Notes: generated by a model not told the origin, from the letters alone. Shown: positions 25,253 through 33,148, counted from the first letter of the stretch. The stretch is 64,000 bases of DNA from Clostridia bacterium (GCA_023228225.1 JALOBO010000004.1:1-64000); one strand, 5' to 3'. A program made the numbers and translations.

Positions 25253-25567
25253 ATGAAAAGAAAGATATTTAATGACAAGATAATAGATGCCATCATTTAT
25301 TATATAGTAAAGAATATTTCAACAATACTTACCGTTATATCAATATGCATAAGTTTTTCGATAGGAACATGGATATCGTATTGGTTATTCATTGATGCAA
25401 AAGTAGGTGGTGCTGATTATGCTGTGGTATTTTTGATGAGCAGTGTATTAGTAGGTTTTGTAATTTTGTTGTTCTTTGCGTTTATAGATGCAGAGGGTGC
25501 AATATTGGATAATGTAAAGTGGCTGTTTAAATCAAAATATGAAAGTTGCGATGAGAAAGATATTTAA
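25253..25567 (+). CDS. Tandem membrane paralogue 3
   Basis: 104 residues starting MKRKIFNDKIIDAIIYYIV. Two hydrophobic segments follow, then FAFIDAEGAILDNVKWLFKSKY. Overlaps the next gene. Confidence 0.82.
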   Translation: MKRKIFNDKIIDAIIYYIVKNISTILTVISICISFSIGTWISYWLFIDAKVGGADYAVVFLMSSVLVGFVILLFFAFIDAEGAILDNVKWLFKSKYESCDEKDI

Positions 25568-25865
25568 CGATTCGGTATTTGATGGGTTAATTTATTGGGT
25601 AGTGAATAACATCAAAAGTGTTATGTACGTGTTATGGATTGTTGTAAGTTGTTCAGTAGGAATGACGCTGGGATATTATTTAGCTGGGCTTGGAAAGCCA
25701 GAAGAAGTAGAAGTATTAACGTGGGCAGTAGGTGGAGGAATTTCAATATTGATTATGATGTTTATTAGTTTCTGGAACGATTTTGCCACGATAGATTATG
25801 GAAGAACGCGTCTTGCGGATTTTGTTATGAAAGTTAAAGATACATATGATGAGAAAGATTTATAA
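25551..25865 (+). CDS. Tandem membrane paralogue 4
   Basis: Start at ATG 25551 chosen because MRKIFNDSVFDGLIYWVV aligns with the paralogues; 25539 is possible. Two hydrophobic segments, end DTYDEKDL. Overlaps both neighbours. Confidence 0.8.
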   Translation: MRKIFNDSVFDGLIYWVVNNIKSVMYVLWIVVSCSVGMTLGYYLAGLGKPEEVEVLTWAVGGGISILIMMFISFWNDFATIDYGRTRLADFVMKVKDTYDEKDL

Positions 25866-26154
25866 CGATGCGATACTGGATACTATCATTTATTTTTTTG
25901 TAGAGAACATTAGGTTTTTTACGTATGCTATATGGATAGGTTGTGCAATGTTAATTGGGTATTTTATTGGTCCGAGTTTGTTAAAAGATGCGAGGCCGAC
26001 GGTCGGTGCGATATGTGGAGTGACTGTGTTATTTGGATTAATAACAATGTTTATAAGTTGGATAGTTATATGCGCAGTGGATTTTGATTCGGATATAGTT
26101 GACGACATATGTTATTGGGTTCGAAGGAAGTACAATGGTACGTATAAATATTAG
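25849..26154 (+). CDS. Tandem membrane paralogue 5
   Basis: 101 residues from ATG 25849 (MRKIYNDAILDTIIYFFV). Two hydrophobic segments, end DDICYWVRRKYNGTYKY. Last gene of the array. Confidence 0.8.
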   Translation: MRKIYNDAILDTIIYFFVENIRFFTYAIWIGCAMLIGYFIGPSLLKDARPTVGAICGVTVLFGLITMFISWIVICAVDFDSDIVDDICYWVRRKYNGTYKY

Positions 26155-26249
26155 AAAAGTTTTTTAAAATAAATGTCATTGCTATTGCTATTGCTTGAAT
26201 AATGTTGTAGTTTATGTTCCATATATTTGATATTTATGAAACCGATACA

Positions 26250-26266
26250 TTGATATATAAATAAAC
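26250..26266 (+). promoter_or_regulatory. Late-like promoter, with decayed host promoter upstream
   Basis: TTGATATATAAATAAAC contains TATAAATA, the T4 late-promoter core, directly before a homing endonuclease. Upstream at 26179-26229 a host-type promoter is broken up: TTGCTATTGC is present, but the -7 element at the right spacing reads TAGTTTAT and a TATATTTG lies 14 bases too far right. This suggests the endonuclease segment inserted next to or into an older promoter. Confidence 0.5.
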
Positions 26267-26284
26267 AATTAAAATAATTTAATT

Positions 26285-27124
26285 ATGTATCATTACGTAT
26301 ATAAAGTAACGCATAAAGAAACTGGACAATATTATATTGGATCAAGAAGCTGCAGCGTATTGCCAAGCCAAGATCTTTATTTAGGTTCGATGTGCACCTG
26401 GAAACCTGATAAAACAAAATTAATAAAAGAAATTCTATTTGATTCTTTTGAATCACGTGCTGCTGCAATAGAGAAAGAAATTGCAATTATACAAAGTTGT
26501 ATAGACGATAAATTAAATGAAAATTATAGCGTCCCAGGATTAAGTTTTCATACTGCCGGACATATTGTTGTTAAAGACAAAGAAGGCAAAACTTTTTTAA
26601 TTAAGACTGACGATCCTCGATACGTATCTGGAGAATTGTTATTTGTAAGAGCAAAGCAAATGCCAGTTAAAGATAAAGATGGCAATACGTATTCTGTATA
26701 TTCTGATGATCCAAGAGTTAAGTCTGGCGAATTTGTTAGTACAGCAAAAGGATTAGTTACTGTTAAAGATTCGGAAGGAAATAATATATCAGTTGCAAAA
26801 ACCGATGTTCGATATTTATCTGGGGAACTTGTGTCAATGCATAAAGGATTAATTACTGTTAAAGATAATAACGGAAACGTTTTTAAAGTTTCTAAAGACG
26901 ATAAAAGATTTTTATCAGGTGAACTTGTCGGCATAAAAAAAGGATCATCACATAGTATTGAAACGAAAGAAAAACAAAGAATGAAATCTTTATTGCATAA
27001 AGGCGAATTAAGTGCTAATGGCGGTAAAATTTGGATTCATAATTTAGATACAAAGAAAAACGCATTAATAAAAAAAGGTGACGATATTCCAGATGGCTGG
27101 ACAATAGGAAGAAAATTTTTTTAA
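26285..27124 (+). CDS. GIY-YIG homing endonuclease with four DDPRY repeats
   Basis: 279 residues. Nuclease domain 1-95: HYVYKVTH...YYIGSRS, with EKEIAII near residue 62. Then four repeats of about 34 residues, each VKDxxGNxxxVxxDDPRYxSGELV. A C-terminal module KIWIHNLDTKK...IPDGWTIGRKF closes it. This architecture recurs in phage homing endonucleases; the repeats probably read DNA. Acts as a selfish element by cutting uninserted alleles. Confidence 0.9.
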   Translation: MYHYVYKVTHKETGQYYIGSRSCSVLPSQDLYLGSMCTWKPDKTKLIKEILFDSFESRAAAIEKEIAIIQSCIDDKLNENYSVPGLSFHTAGHIVVKDKEGKTFLIKTDDPRYVSGELLFVRAKQMPVKDKDGNTYSVYSDDPRVKSGEFVSTAKGLVTVKDSEGNNISVAKTDVRYLSGELVSMHKGLITVKDNNGNVFKVSKDDKRFLSGELVGIKKGSSHSIETKEKQRMKSLLHKGELSANGGKIWIHNLDTKKNALIKKGDDIPDGWTIGRKFF

Positions 27125-27153
27125 AAATAATTTAAAAATAATTGCTAAAACTA

Positions 27154-27184
27154 TTGCTATTGCTTTCATTATGTTGTATATTTG
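27154..27184 (+). promoter_or_regulatory. Host-type promoter
   Basis: TTG at 27154, TATATTTG at 27177, conserved leader follows. Confidence 0.88.
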
Positions 27185-27226
27185 ATTTTAATTAATTGAT
27201 AATATAAATCGCTAATATTTAAAACT

Positions 27227-27652
27227 ATGGAAAACAATTGTAAAATCGAAAAAAACGTTTATTTAGATTCATCTTTATTAAACAAACGTATATCAAGTAT
27301 TATGGCTGATGTGAAAGTCAATCAAATTTACGAAACCGATAAAAACAAATATTTGGTAACGGCTGTTGATTCAACATCGCTTGAGTTATCTGAAATTAAA
27401 CCGATGCCAGCGAAAACAATTGTAAAAACTTTGGTAAATCCAAAAACTGGTGAAAAGATAACAACAAGTACCATTGATAATACTCCGGTGTTAACAGGTT
27501 CAACTCGAACATGTTCACTTGAATCTTTTGCAAAATTGATTCACAACAAAAATTATTCATTAACAAAGATTGCCTATATTCAAAAACATTACGGTATGTC
27601 TAATTCGTTGGAGATAAATCGTTTATTGGTTAAGCAAACAATTTCCCTTTAA
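27227..27652 (+). CDS. Hypothetical protein, 141 aa
   Basis: Beta-rich centre (VNQIYETDKNKYLVTAVD) and helical C-terminus. Single gene behind a host promoter, isolated between homing endonucleases. Unknown. Confidence 0.85.
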   Translation: MENNCKIEKNVYLDSSLLNKRISSIMADVKVNQIYETDKNKYLVTAVDSTSLELSEIKPMPAKTIVKTLVNPKTGEKITTSTIDNTPVLTGSTRTCSLESFAKLIHNKNYSLTKIAYIQKHYGMSNSLEINRLLVKQTISL

Positions 27653-27688
27653 ATAATCCCAAACCGTAATGAATATATAAAATAAAGC

Positions 27689-28489
27689 ATGATTCATTAC
27701 GTATACAAAGTTACCGATATAGAGACAGGACAATTCTATATCGGTTCTCGTTCAACAAAGTTAAATTCTGAACTCGATGATTATTTAGGTTCTTGGAAGG
27801 TTTGGAAACCGAAGGTTGCAAATTTAAGAAAAGAAATTCTAAAAGATGACTTTAATTGTAGAGAAGATGCAATGAAGTTTGAAGCAGAAGAAATAACAAA
27901 AGTAATCAATGATCCGTTAAATGAGAATTATCATATACCTGGTATTGGATATTGCGTAAATGGTAGAGTAACAGTTAAAGATAAAAACGGAAAACATTAT
28001 TCAGTTGCGATTGATGATCCTAGATATTTGTCTGGTGAATTTGTTATGATGAATAAAGATATGGTTACAGTAAAAGATACTAACGGTAACGTATTTCAAG
28101 TATCTGTTTTTGACGAAAGATATTTAAGTGGCGAAGTTATGTTTATACAAAAAGGTTATAAGCATACAGATAAAGCGCTCGATAAAATAAAAGAAAAACG
28201 AGCAGTTCAAATAATTGGAAATCGAAAAGAAGAAACAAAGAAAAAGATAAGTAACAAGAATAAATTAAAAAGAGGAAACGAAACGTCTTGCTATAATACA
28301 AGATGGATATTCAACCCATTAACAAATGAAAAGAAAAGAATAAAGAAAGACGAATCTGTTCCGAATGATTGGATTGAAGGTTCAGGAAGTGGACGAATTT
28401 GGATTATCAATATCGAAACAAAAAAACGAAAGTTAATACGTAAAGATGAACAGTTGCCAGATGGATGGGAACACACAAAAAAAGTTTAA
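27689..28489 (+). CDS. GIY-YIG homing endonuclease with two DDPRY repeats
   Basis: 266 residues. GIY-YIG core HYVYKVTD...FYIGSRS and a glutamate in KFEAEE. Two repeats of VKDxxGNxxxVxxDDPRYLSGE, then a basic linker and two copies of the W-(I)-N...IKKDE...PxxW module, where its relatives have one. Preceded by GAATATATAAAATAA. Confidence 0.9.
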   Translation: MIHYVYKVTDIETGQFYIGSRSTKLNSELDDYLGSWKVWKPKVANLRKEILKDDFNCREDAMKFEAEEITKVINDPLNENYHIPGIGYCVNGRVTVKDKNGKHYSVAIDDPRYLSGEFVMMNKDMVTVKDTNGNVFQVSVFDERYLSGEVMFIQKGYKHTDKALDKIKEKRAVQIIGNRKEETKKKISNKNKLKRGNETSCYNTRWIFNPLTNEKKRIKKDESVPNDWIEGSGSGRIWIINIETKKRKLIRKDEQLPDGWEHTKKV

Positions 28490-28505
28490 TTAAAACGATG
28501 TATGT

Positions 28506-28985
28506 ATGAAAAGAAAAATACAAGGAATGCTGATAATTATTTTTGGAATTTTTATTTGCACATTGCCAGCATGGATTGACGTCTTTGATTACAGAAGTGA
28601 ACAAGCAGAAAAGAATCAATTACGCGATTATAAAGAAAACGAAGCAAAAGCAAACAAAGAATTATTAGAGTATACAAATAAAATAGGTTTATGCATAAAT
28701 GATAAGGATTATAATACTGCATCGCAATACTTAAGTATATGCGATAAATTAAATATAGTATACGCATCAGATTCAATACAGAAAGTTTATCTCAAATATA
28801 AAATGCAAGTATACAGTTACAAAGATTCTTTATTTATAATTGAACAACAAGTTGCAGATAAAAACTGGAATAAAACAAAGGCGGGTAAAATTCAAAGTTT
28901 GCAAAAGAATTTGAACTTGATAGCAAAAAAGATTCTGAATAATTTGCTATTGCTTCAAATATGTTGTATATTTGATTTTAATTAA
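28506..28985 (+). CDS. Membrane-anchored helical protein whose end reads through a promoter
   Basis: 159 residues. An N-terminal hydrophobic segment (MLIIIFGIFICTLPAWI) acts as an anchor or signal, followed by a long charged helical region. The last 17 residues (ILNNLLLLQICCIFDFN) are encoded by the host-type promoter of the next gene, so the original C-terminus was probably lost when that promoter segment arrived, or the promoter evolved inside the gene. Confidence 0.75.
   Translation: MKRKIQGMLIIIFGIFICTLPAWIDVFDYRSEQAEKNQLRDYKENEAKANKELLEYTNKIGLCINDKDYNTASQYLSICDKLNIVYASDSIQKVYLKYKMQVYSYKDSLFIIEQQVADKNWNKTKAGKIQSLQKNLNLIAKKILNNLLLLQICCIFDFN
28944..28974 (+). promoter_or_regulatory. Host-type promoter inside a coding end
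   Basis: TTG at 28944 and TATATTTG at 28967, within the last codons of the upstream gene. Confidence 0.85.
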
Positions 28986-29003
28986 TTGATAAAACAAATC
29001 GCT

Positions 29004-29303
29004 ATGGAACCTACAATTATAAACGGAAAAAGAGATTTCTCAAAAGAGATAAAGGCTCTCGAAATAATTAGAGAAGCTAGAAGATTTTATACTGACTTAT
29101 TCAATGATTCATTTGCATGGTTTGTATCACCTGAACATAATCCGCAAATGAGTAATTCTGAAGCAAATGCAAAAGCTGAATTGCTTGCATCAAAACAACG
29201 AGACATGATGTTATCTAAATATGGTGATGTTGATGGAATCAAAATAACACTTGATGATTATGAGAATTTGGAAAATGAATTAATCAAATTAAAAGTTATA
29301 TAA
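29004..29303 (+). CDS. Hypothetical helical protein, 99 aa
   Basis: ATG 29004 follows the promoter leader. Helical, with ARRFYTDLFNDSFAWFVSPEH. Unknown. Confidence 0.82.
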   Translation: MEPTIINGKRDFSKEIKALEIIREARRFYTDLFNDSFAWFVSPEHNPQMSNSEANAKAELLASKQRDMMLSKYGDVDGIKITLDDYENLENELIKLKVI

Positions 29304-29588
29304 ATGAAAAAGTATTTTCTGATATTGACTGCAGGAATTCTGATGTCATCTTGCGCTCCGAAGGATAACGGTAGGTCTCATTGTAAAAAACAAGTTGAAG
29401 TTGAGGTAATCAAGGCGCCTGAAGTTTCAGTTTACAAAATTACAGACATAACTGTGGATAGATATGACGAACGTTTGGCTGTATATGTTGCAAGAATTGC
29501 AAGTAAAGATCCTGACATATCGTTTAAAGATACATTAGGTGCATTTCAAATAGGTGAAAAAGTTAAAGTTGCAAAATTTAAAAAATAA
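29304..29588 (+). CDS. Small lipoprotein
   Basis: 94 residues. MKKYFLILTAGILMSSCAP gives a clear lipobox with Cys at 17. The mature part is a short beta domain. Abuts the preceding gene. Unknown role. Confidence 0.85.
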   Translation: MKKYFLILTAGILMSSCAPKDNGRSHCKKQVEVEVIKAPEVSVYKITDITVDRYDERLAVYVARIASKDPDISFKDTLGAFQIGEKVKVAKFKK

Positions 29589-29592
29589 AAGT

Positions 29593-29763
29593 ATGCAAAC
29601 AGGAGATAAAGTAAAAGTTATTGCTGATGTTTTAGGACACGGCATACCAATCGGTACTGAATGTATCGTTTTTCAAGTCTTAGAAAGTGGAAATATTCTT
29701 TGTCAAGTCATTGATGGCATCAGACATCGTGTATTAATCGAGGAAGAATACGAAAAACTGTAA
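29593..29763 (+). CDS. SH3-like small protein
   Basis: 56 residues from ATG 29593. TGDKVKVIADVLGHGIPIGTECIV has the small-barrel pattern seen in KOW or SH3-like modules. Unknown. Confidence 0.75.
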   Translation: MQTGDKVKVIADVLGHGIPIGTECIVFQVLESGNILCQVIDGIRHRVLIEEEYEKL

Positions 29764-29767
29764 TCCC

Positions 29768-29911
29768 ATGGTGAAAGTTACAGCATTTTACAAGTTAAAA
29801 GAACTATTAGAAGACCAATCAATTGAAAAAGTCATAGAGTTGTTAGGAAATTACATGACAACTGACGAACTAGAAGAGTTCATTGACTTTGTCGAAACAG
29901 AATTGGAATAA
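29768..29911 (+). CDS. Hypothetical helical protein, 47 aa
   Basis: Acidic C-terminus (TTDELEEFIDFVETELE). Close spacing supports translation. Unknown. Confidence 0.7.
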   Translation: MVKVTAFYKLKELLEDQSIEKVIELLGNYMTTDELEEFIDFVETELE

Positions 29912-29940
29912 GATAAGCAGGCTGCAGACGTGTAGATCGT

Positions 29941-30003
29941 AACTCGAAGTATCCCTGAGCAATCAAATAGCTTCGTCCGAATCGTAGTTCGGTTGAGTTT
30001 TTC
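29941..30003 (+). ncRNA. Predicted three-way-junction RNA
   Basis: AACTC (29941) pairs with GAGTT (29995). Inside are two hairpins: CGAAG/CTTCG around a 21-nt loop and CCGAA/TTCGG around a 6-nt loop. Five T follow. The tRNA starts 24 bases later. It may be a terminator, leader or small RNA. Confidence 0.5.
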
Positions 30004-30026
30004 AGTTCTTAAGATAAAACTGATAT

Positions 30027-30099
30027 GGCGAGGAAGCTTTGTTGGTGAAGCCTGGTCGTTCAGTATCCGGAGAAACAGGTTCGAATCCTGTCCTCGCCA
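30027..30099 (+). tRNA. tRNA with positional anticodon UCA (possible UGA decoder)
   Basis: 73 nt with canonical spacing. Acceptor GGCGAGG/CCTCGCC is perfect. D stem GCTT/AAGC has a loop with GG. T arm is ACAGG-TTCGAAT-CCTGT. The discriminator is A; CCA is not encoded. In the anticodon arm only three of five pairs form (U-G, G-C, G-C, then U-U and C-A), giving a loose loop, TCGTTCAGTAT. U33 is in place and the triplet at 34-36 is TCA, which would read UGA. Two genes here contain in-frame TGA. The weak stem lowers certainty about function and identity. Confidence 0.65.
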
Positions 30100-30127
30100 C
30101 TATTGTTAAACTTAATACTTAAAACTA

Positions 30128-30934
30128 ATGTCGAAAGAAATCAAGATTACCAAAGGCATGCGTGAAAACGCAGAAGAAGTTGTTGAACTAACACAACTTA
30201 ATTCAGTTCCTCGCTCAACAGTTCAAAAGGCACAAGTACTTTTGGAATCAGCAAATGCTGTACTGACTGAAATTTGTGAAGGATCCGATTCAATTAAAAT
30301 CGATGCATGGGCAGAGATTAAAGAATTGCTTGAAGAAAATGTTTCAATCACGAAACCGTTTTTCTTCGAACTTGTAAATATCCGTCGTAAAAAATTATTC
30401 GGCGACCTTGAAATTGATAAAGATCTTTTAGAAAAAATGGATGCCGACGCACTTACGTCCGCAAAGAAATCTGCTACAAGAAAACACTTGTACACCGACA
30501 TGCAAACCAATGACGATAAAATAAACCGTTTGCTTTCACTTGATACTAACGTAACAGTTACTGAAGGTGAACCTGAATACTTCCCAATGGATAAACGTAT
30601 CACATCATTACTTGATGAATGCGCAACAACCCGCCAACGTTTGAACGCAACGTTATGGCCATTGATGAAAAAACATCATGATGCATATGTTGTTGAATGC
30701 AACGGCGACCCAAAAGAGTTCTGGCAAATGCTACAGTACTTCCATTATCGTACCGGCGGTTACCCAAATGAAAAAACACCACCAAAATTATGGTCGGTTG
30801 TTGATAAATACAAGACTGCACTTGACCTTTGTGCAAAATTTGAGTACGATTTGTGCGAACAATGGAACAAAAGATTCGGACTTCAAGTTGTAAGTACTGA
30901 AAAACAGTCAAACTGGCAGGACTACAACATTTAA
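30128..30934 (+). CDS. Hypothetical protein, 268 aa
   Basis: Helical soluble protein. A long charged first half leads to KEFWQMLQYFHYRTGGYPNE. Single gene between the tRNA and a strong terminator. No family recognised. Confidence 0.88.
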   Translation: MSKEIKITKGMRENAEEVVELTQLNSVPRSTVQKAQVLLESANAVLTEICEGSDSIKIDAWAEIKELLEENVSITKPFFFELVNIRRKKLFGDLEIDKDLLEKMDADALTSAKKSATRKHLYTDMQTNDDKINRLLSLDTNVTVTEGEPEYFPMDKRITSLLDECATTRQRLNATLWPLMKKHHDAYVVECNGDPKEFWQMLQYFHYRTGGYPNEKTPPKLWSVVDKYKTALDLCAKFEYDLCEQWNKRFGLQVVSTEKQSNWQDYNI

Positions 30935-30943
30935 AATCATATC

Positions 30944-31021
30944 AAAAGACCTCAATAGCAAAAAAATATTGCATTTTATGAAAAATAATTTGCATTACTA
31001 TTGCTATTGAGGTCTTTTTAG
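30944..31021 (+). terminator. Long-stem terminator merged with a promoter
   Basis: AAAAGACCTCAATAGCAA pairs perfectly over 18 bp with its complement at 31001-31018, followed by T. The loop is 39 nt. The 3' arm contains the TTG element of the next promoter. Confidence 0.85.
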
Positions 31022-31031
31022 TTTATATTTG
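31001..31031 (+). promoter_or_regulatory. Host-type promoter within terminator arm
   Basis: TTG at 31001 and TATATTTG at 31024, spacing 23. Drives the small gene at 31061. Confidence 0.8.
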
Positions 31032-31060
31032 TATATACATAATTGATAATAACAAACAAT

Positions 31061-31180
31061 ATGGAAACTACAAATACCTCAACCAAAACAAAAATTACAA
31101 AAGCGGATTTAATCAACTGCGGAATTGCAATTATCTTAGGTGCTTTAATCCTATGGATAAACTCTCCAGTAACTTTATAA
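31061..31180 (+). CDS. Small single-TM protein, 39 aa
   Basis: Thr/Lys-rich N-terminus, then CGIAIILGALILWINS as a membrane segment. It has its own promoter, which supports it being a real gene. Confidence 0.75.
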   Translation: METTNTSTKTKITKADLINCGIAIILGALILWINSPVTL

Positions 31181-31234
31181 ATAACCCATACTAAAATGAA
31201 TATATAATTTAAACAAAATTAAAAAGTTTAGATT

Positions 31235-31975
31235 ATGCATTATTATGTATATAAAGTAACACACATAGAAACGAATCAATTTTATATTGGATCTCGAACT
31301 TGCAGCTGCAAACCAATAGACGACGTTAACTATGTAGGTTCAATGAAAACATGGAAACCTGATAAAACAAAATTAATAAAAGAAATTATTAAAGATAACT
31401 TTTCTGATAGAATATCTGCATTGCAATTTGAAGAAGTTGAAATTCGTAAGCATATCAATAATCCATTAAATGAAAACTACGCAATTCCGAATACAGCTTT
31501 TTATAAAACCGGCAAACATACAAATGCAGGTATGACAACGGTAAAAGATGAAAACGGCAAATTGTTTAAAATTTCAATTAATGATCCGTTATATACAAGT
31601 GGACAGTACGAACATATGAATGCAGGAAAGCGAACAGGAAAAACATTAGTAAAGGATGAAAACGGTAATAAATTAATTGTATCTATTGACGATCCTAGAT
31701 ATGCGAATGGCGAACTAGTTCACTATAACGTAGGACACATTAAATCTTTGGCAACTAAAATAAAAATAAGTGATGCAAATAAAAAGTATGTGGGCGAACA
31801 GACTAGTACGTATGGCACTATATGGATTCACTGCGATGAATTGATAAAAAATAAAAGGATTAAAAAAGATACAGAGATACCAGATGGCTGGTTAATAGGA
31901 CGGAAGATTTATGTCAAACGAAAGCAAAGAAGAACAAAAGCTGAAATGATGGAAATAAAAAGTAAAAATAATTAA
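31235..31975 (+). CDS. GIY-YIG homing endonuclease with two DDPRY repeats
   Basis: 246 residues. YYVYKVTH...FYIGSRT core, two repeats (VKDENGKLFKIS..., VKDENGNKLIVSIDDPRY), then TIWIHCDELIKNKRIKKD...PDGW and a strongly basic tail (KRKQRRTK). Preceded by GAATATATAATTTAAAC. Confidence 0.9.
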   Translation: MHYYVYKVTHIETNQFYIGSRTCSCKPIDDVNYVGSMKTWKPDKTKLIKEIIKDNFSDRISALQFEEVEIRKHINNPLNENYAIPNTAFYKTGKHTNAGMTTVKDENGKLFKISINDPLYTSGQYEHMNAGKRTGKTLVKDENGNKLIVSIDDPRYANGELVHYNVGHIKSLATKIKISDANKKYVGEQTSTYGTIWIHCDELIKNKRIKKDTEIPDGWLIGRKIYVKRKQRRTKAEMMEIKSKNN

Positions 31976-31993
31976 AAATAAATACACAAACCA

Positions 31994-32024
31994 TTGCTAT
32001 TGCTGCAATAATGTTGTATATTTG
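31994..32024 (+). promoter_or_regulatory. Host-type promoter (first of a tandem pair)
   Basis: TTG at 31994 and TATATTTG at 32017. A second promoter lies 113 bases downstream; both point at 32187. Confidence 0.85.
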
Positions 32025-32106
32025 ATTTTAACAATTAAACAAAACAAAATTAATACCCGTTCTTTCAAAAAAAATTAAAAAAAAGTAAAAAAAAACAACA
32101 AAACCC

Positions 32107-32137
32107 TTGCTATTGCCTGATTATTGTTGTATATTTG
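32107..32137 (+). promoter_or_regulatory. Host-type promoter (second of a tandem pair)
   Basis: TTGC at 32107 and TATATTTG at 32130. The double promoter suggests high expression of the downstream gene. Confidence 0.85.
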
Positions 32138-32186
32138 AATATAATAATTGATAAATATAAACATTCACTACAAAAACTTGAAAATT

Positions 32187-32618
32187 ATGAAAAACTCTAA
32201 AAAAATCCAATCGAAAATCGCAAAACAAAATCAAACTGTTGCTGACTCATTTGAATTTCCTGTTGGAAAAATGAAATGTGGAAATTCTAAAGGTTATAAA
32301 GATCACTTCGGTAGAGCTGTTTCTGAATTTGAACACACACTTCGTTCAAATAAAGCTGAGGTTGCTAGAAGAACTGAAGAATCTCGTATCAAATCTCTTG
32401 ACGAACAAATCGCTGACCAAAAAAAATACAATGAATCTATCGCTGCTAAAAACGCAGAAAACAAATTGAAAAACTCTGCCGATTACAAACTTGCTCAAAG
32501 AAACGCAAACTTCGTAACAAAAGAGGCGGTTGAATACAAACTTGCTCAACGTGGATTAAAACATATCGTTGACGAAAAAGGAAACGTTGTTTTAACTAAA
32601 ATCACTCCTGTTAAATAA
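32187..32618 (+). CDS. Basic coiled-coil protein under tandem promoters
   Basis: 143 residues from ATG 32187. Lys/Arg-rich with helical repeats; ADYKLAQRNANFVTKEAVEYKLAQRGLK shows a duplicated YKLAQR segment. Two promoters and a strong terminator isolate it, suggesting high early expression. It may bind nucleic acid; unknown family. Confidence 0.85.
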   Translation: MKNSKKIQSKIAKQNQTVADSFEFPVGKMKCGNSKGYKDHFGRAVSEFEHTLRSNKAEVARRTEESRIKSLDEQIADQKKYNESIAAKNAENKLKNSADYKLAQRNANFVTKEAVEYKLAQRGLKHIVDEKGNVVLTKITPVK

Positions 32619-32637
32619 TTTCCAATAATTGTTCTGT

Positions 32638-32678
32638 AAGGAAAACCTTTAATAATCTTGTTAAAGGTTTTCCTTTTA
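32638..32678 (+). terminator. Intrinsic terminator
   Basis: 15-bp perfect stem (AAGGAAAACCTTTAA and complement) with an 8-nt loop and terminal T. Confidence 0.93.
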
Positions 32679-32712
32679 ATAAAATCAAAATTAATTTGAA
32701 ACTTTGAAATAC

Positions 32713-32729
32713 TTCTGTATATAATAATA
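32713..32729 (+). promoter_or_regulatory. AT-rich phage-type promoter for the RNA region
   Basis: TTCTGTATATAATAATA lies 13 bases before a long hairpin with no gene between here and 33306, so its transcript would carry the structured RNAs described below. Confidence 0.65.
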
Positions 32730-32741
32730 AATTAAAATATT

Positions 32742-32819
32742 AACAACAGGAACCTGATTTTTTTACCGCCGCTTTTTATACATAATTTCTCTCGGCGTTT
32801 TTTCAGGTTGCCTGTTGTT
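32742..32819 (+). ncRNA. Long nested hairpin
   Basis: AACAACAGG/CCTGTTGTT (9 bp), then AACCTGA/TCAGGTT (7 bp, one bulged G), then an inner CGCCG/CGGCG. At 13 bases from the promoter it would form the 5' end of the transcript. Could stabilise or process the RNA. Confidence 0.6.
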
Positions 32820-32937
32820 CTTTCAAAAAATTGCTAGGTTGTATGTATTACCTGGGTTGTTTCGATAACTTTAAGACATTCCGTTCTTACTTGCTGTGAC
32901 GATAAATCGCAAGAGGGTTTGTTTCCAGATTAACATG

Positions 32938-32985
32938 AGGCATTCAAGGTTGAGGTTTTATAGCAAAAGGAAACCTCAACTGCCT
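32938..32985 (+). ncRNA. Structured hairpin
   Basis: GTTGAGGTTT pairs perfectly over 10 bp with AAACCTCAAC. AGGCA/TGCCT extends the helix, with a 6-nt bulge TTCAAG on the 5' side. The interval 32820-32937 holds no gene or clear structure other than a small CTTGC/GCAAG hairpin. Confidence 0.5.
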
Positions 32986-33008
32986 TTAAAACTTTATCAA
33001 TTAATACA

Positions 33009-33047
33009 CCGGTATTGAATTTGTTGTAGTGAGCAAATTCCGTACGG
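33009..33047 (+). ncRNA. TTGTAGTGAG-loop hairpin, copy 1
   Basis: GAATTTG-TTGTAGTGAG-CAAATTC, a perfect 7-bp stem, extended outward by TA/TA and CCG/CGG around small internal loops. The preceding TTATCAATTAATA is repeated before copy 2. The loop is identical in three copies whose stems differ. A tRNA-like element starts 3 bases later. Confidence 0.7.
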
Positions 33048-33049
33048 TA

Positions 33050-33113
33050 TCCGGAAAGCATTAAGTGGATTGATGCGCCAGTTGGAGAAATAGGGTCGGA
33101 GCCTATTCCGGAA
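33050..33113 (+). pseudogene. tRNA-like element lacking an anticodon arm
   Basis: Acceptor TCCGGAA/TTCCGGA; D stem CATT/GATG with a GG-containing loop; T stem ATAGG/CCTAT with loop GTCGGAG instead of TTCGAAT. Only 13 nt (GCCAGTTGGAGAA) remain where an anticodon arm plus variable loop needs about 22. It is a tRNA relic or a tRNA-like RNA. Confidence 0.5.
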
Positions 33114-33148
33114 GCTTATCAATTAATAAACTTGTTTATTCAAGTAAT

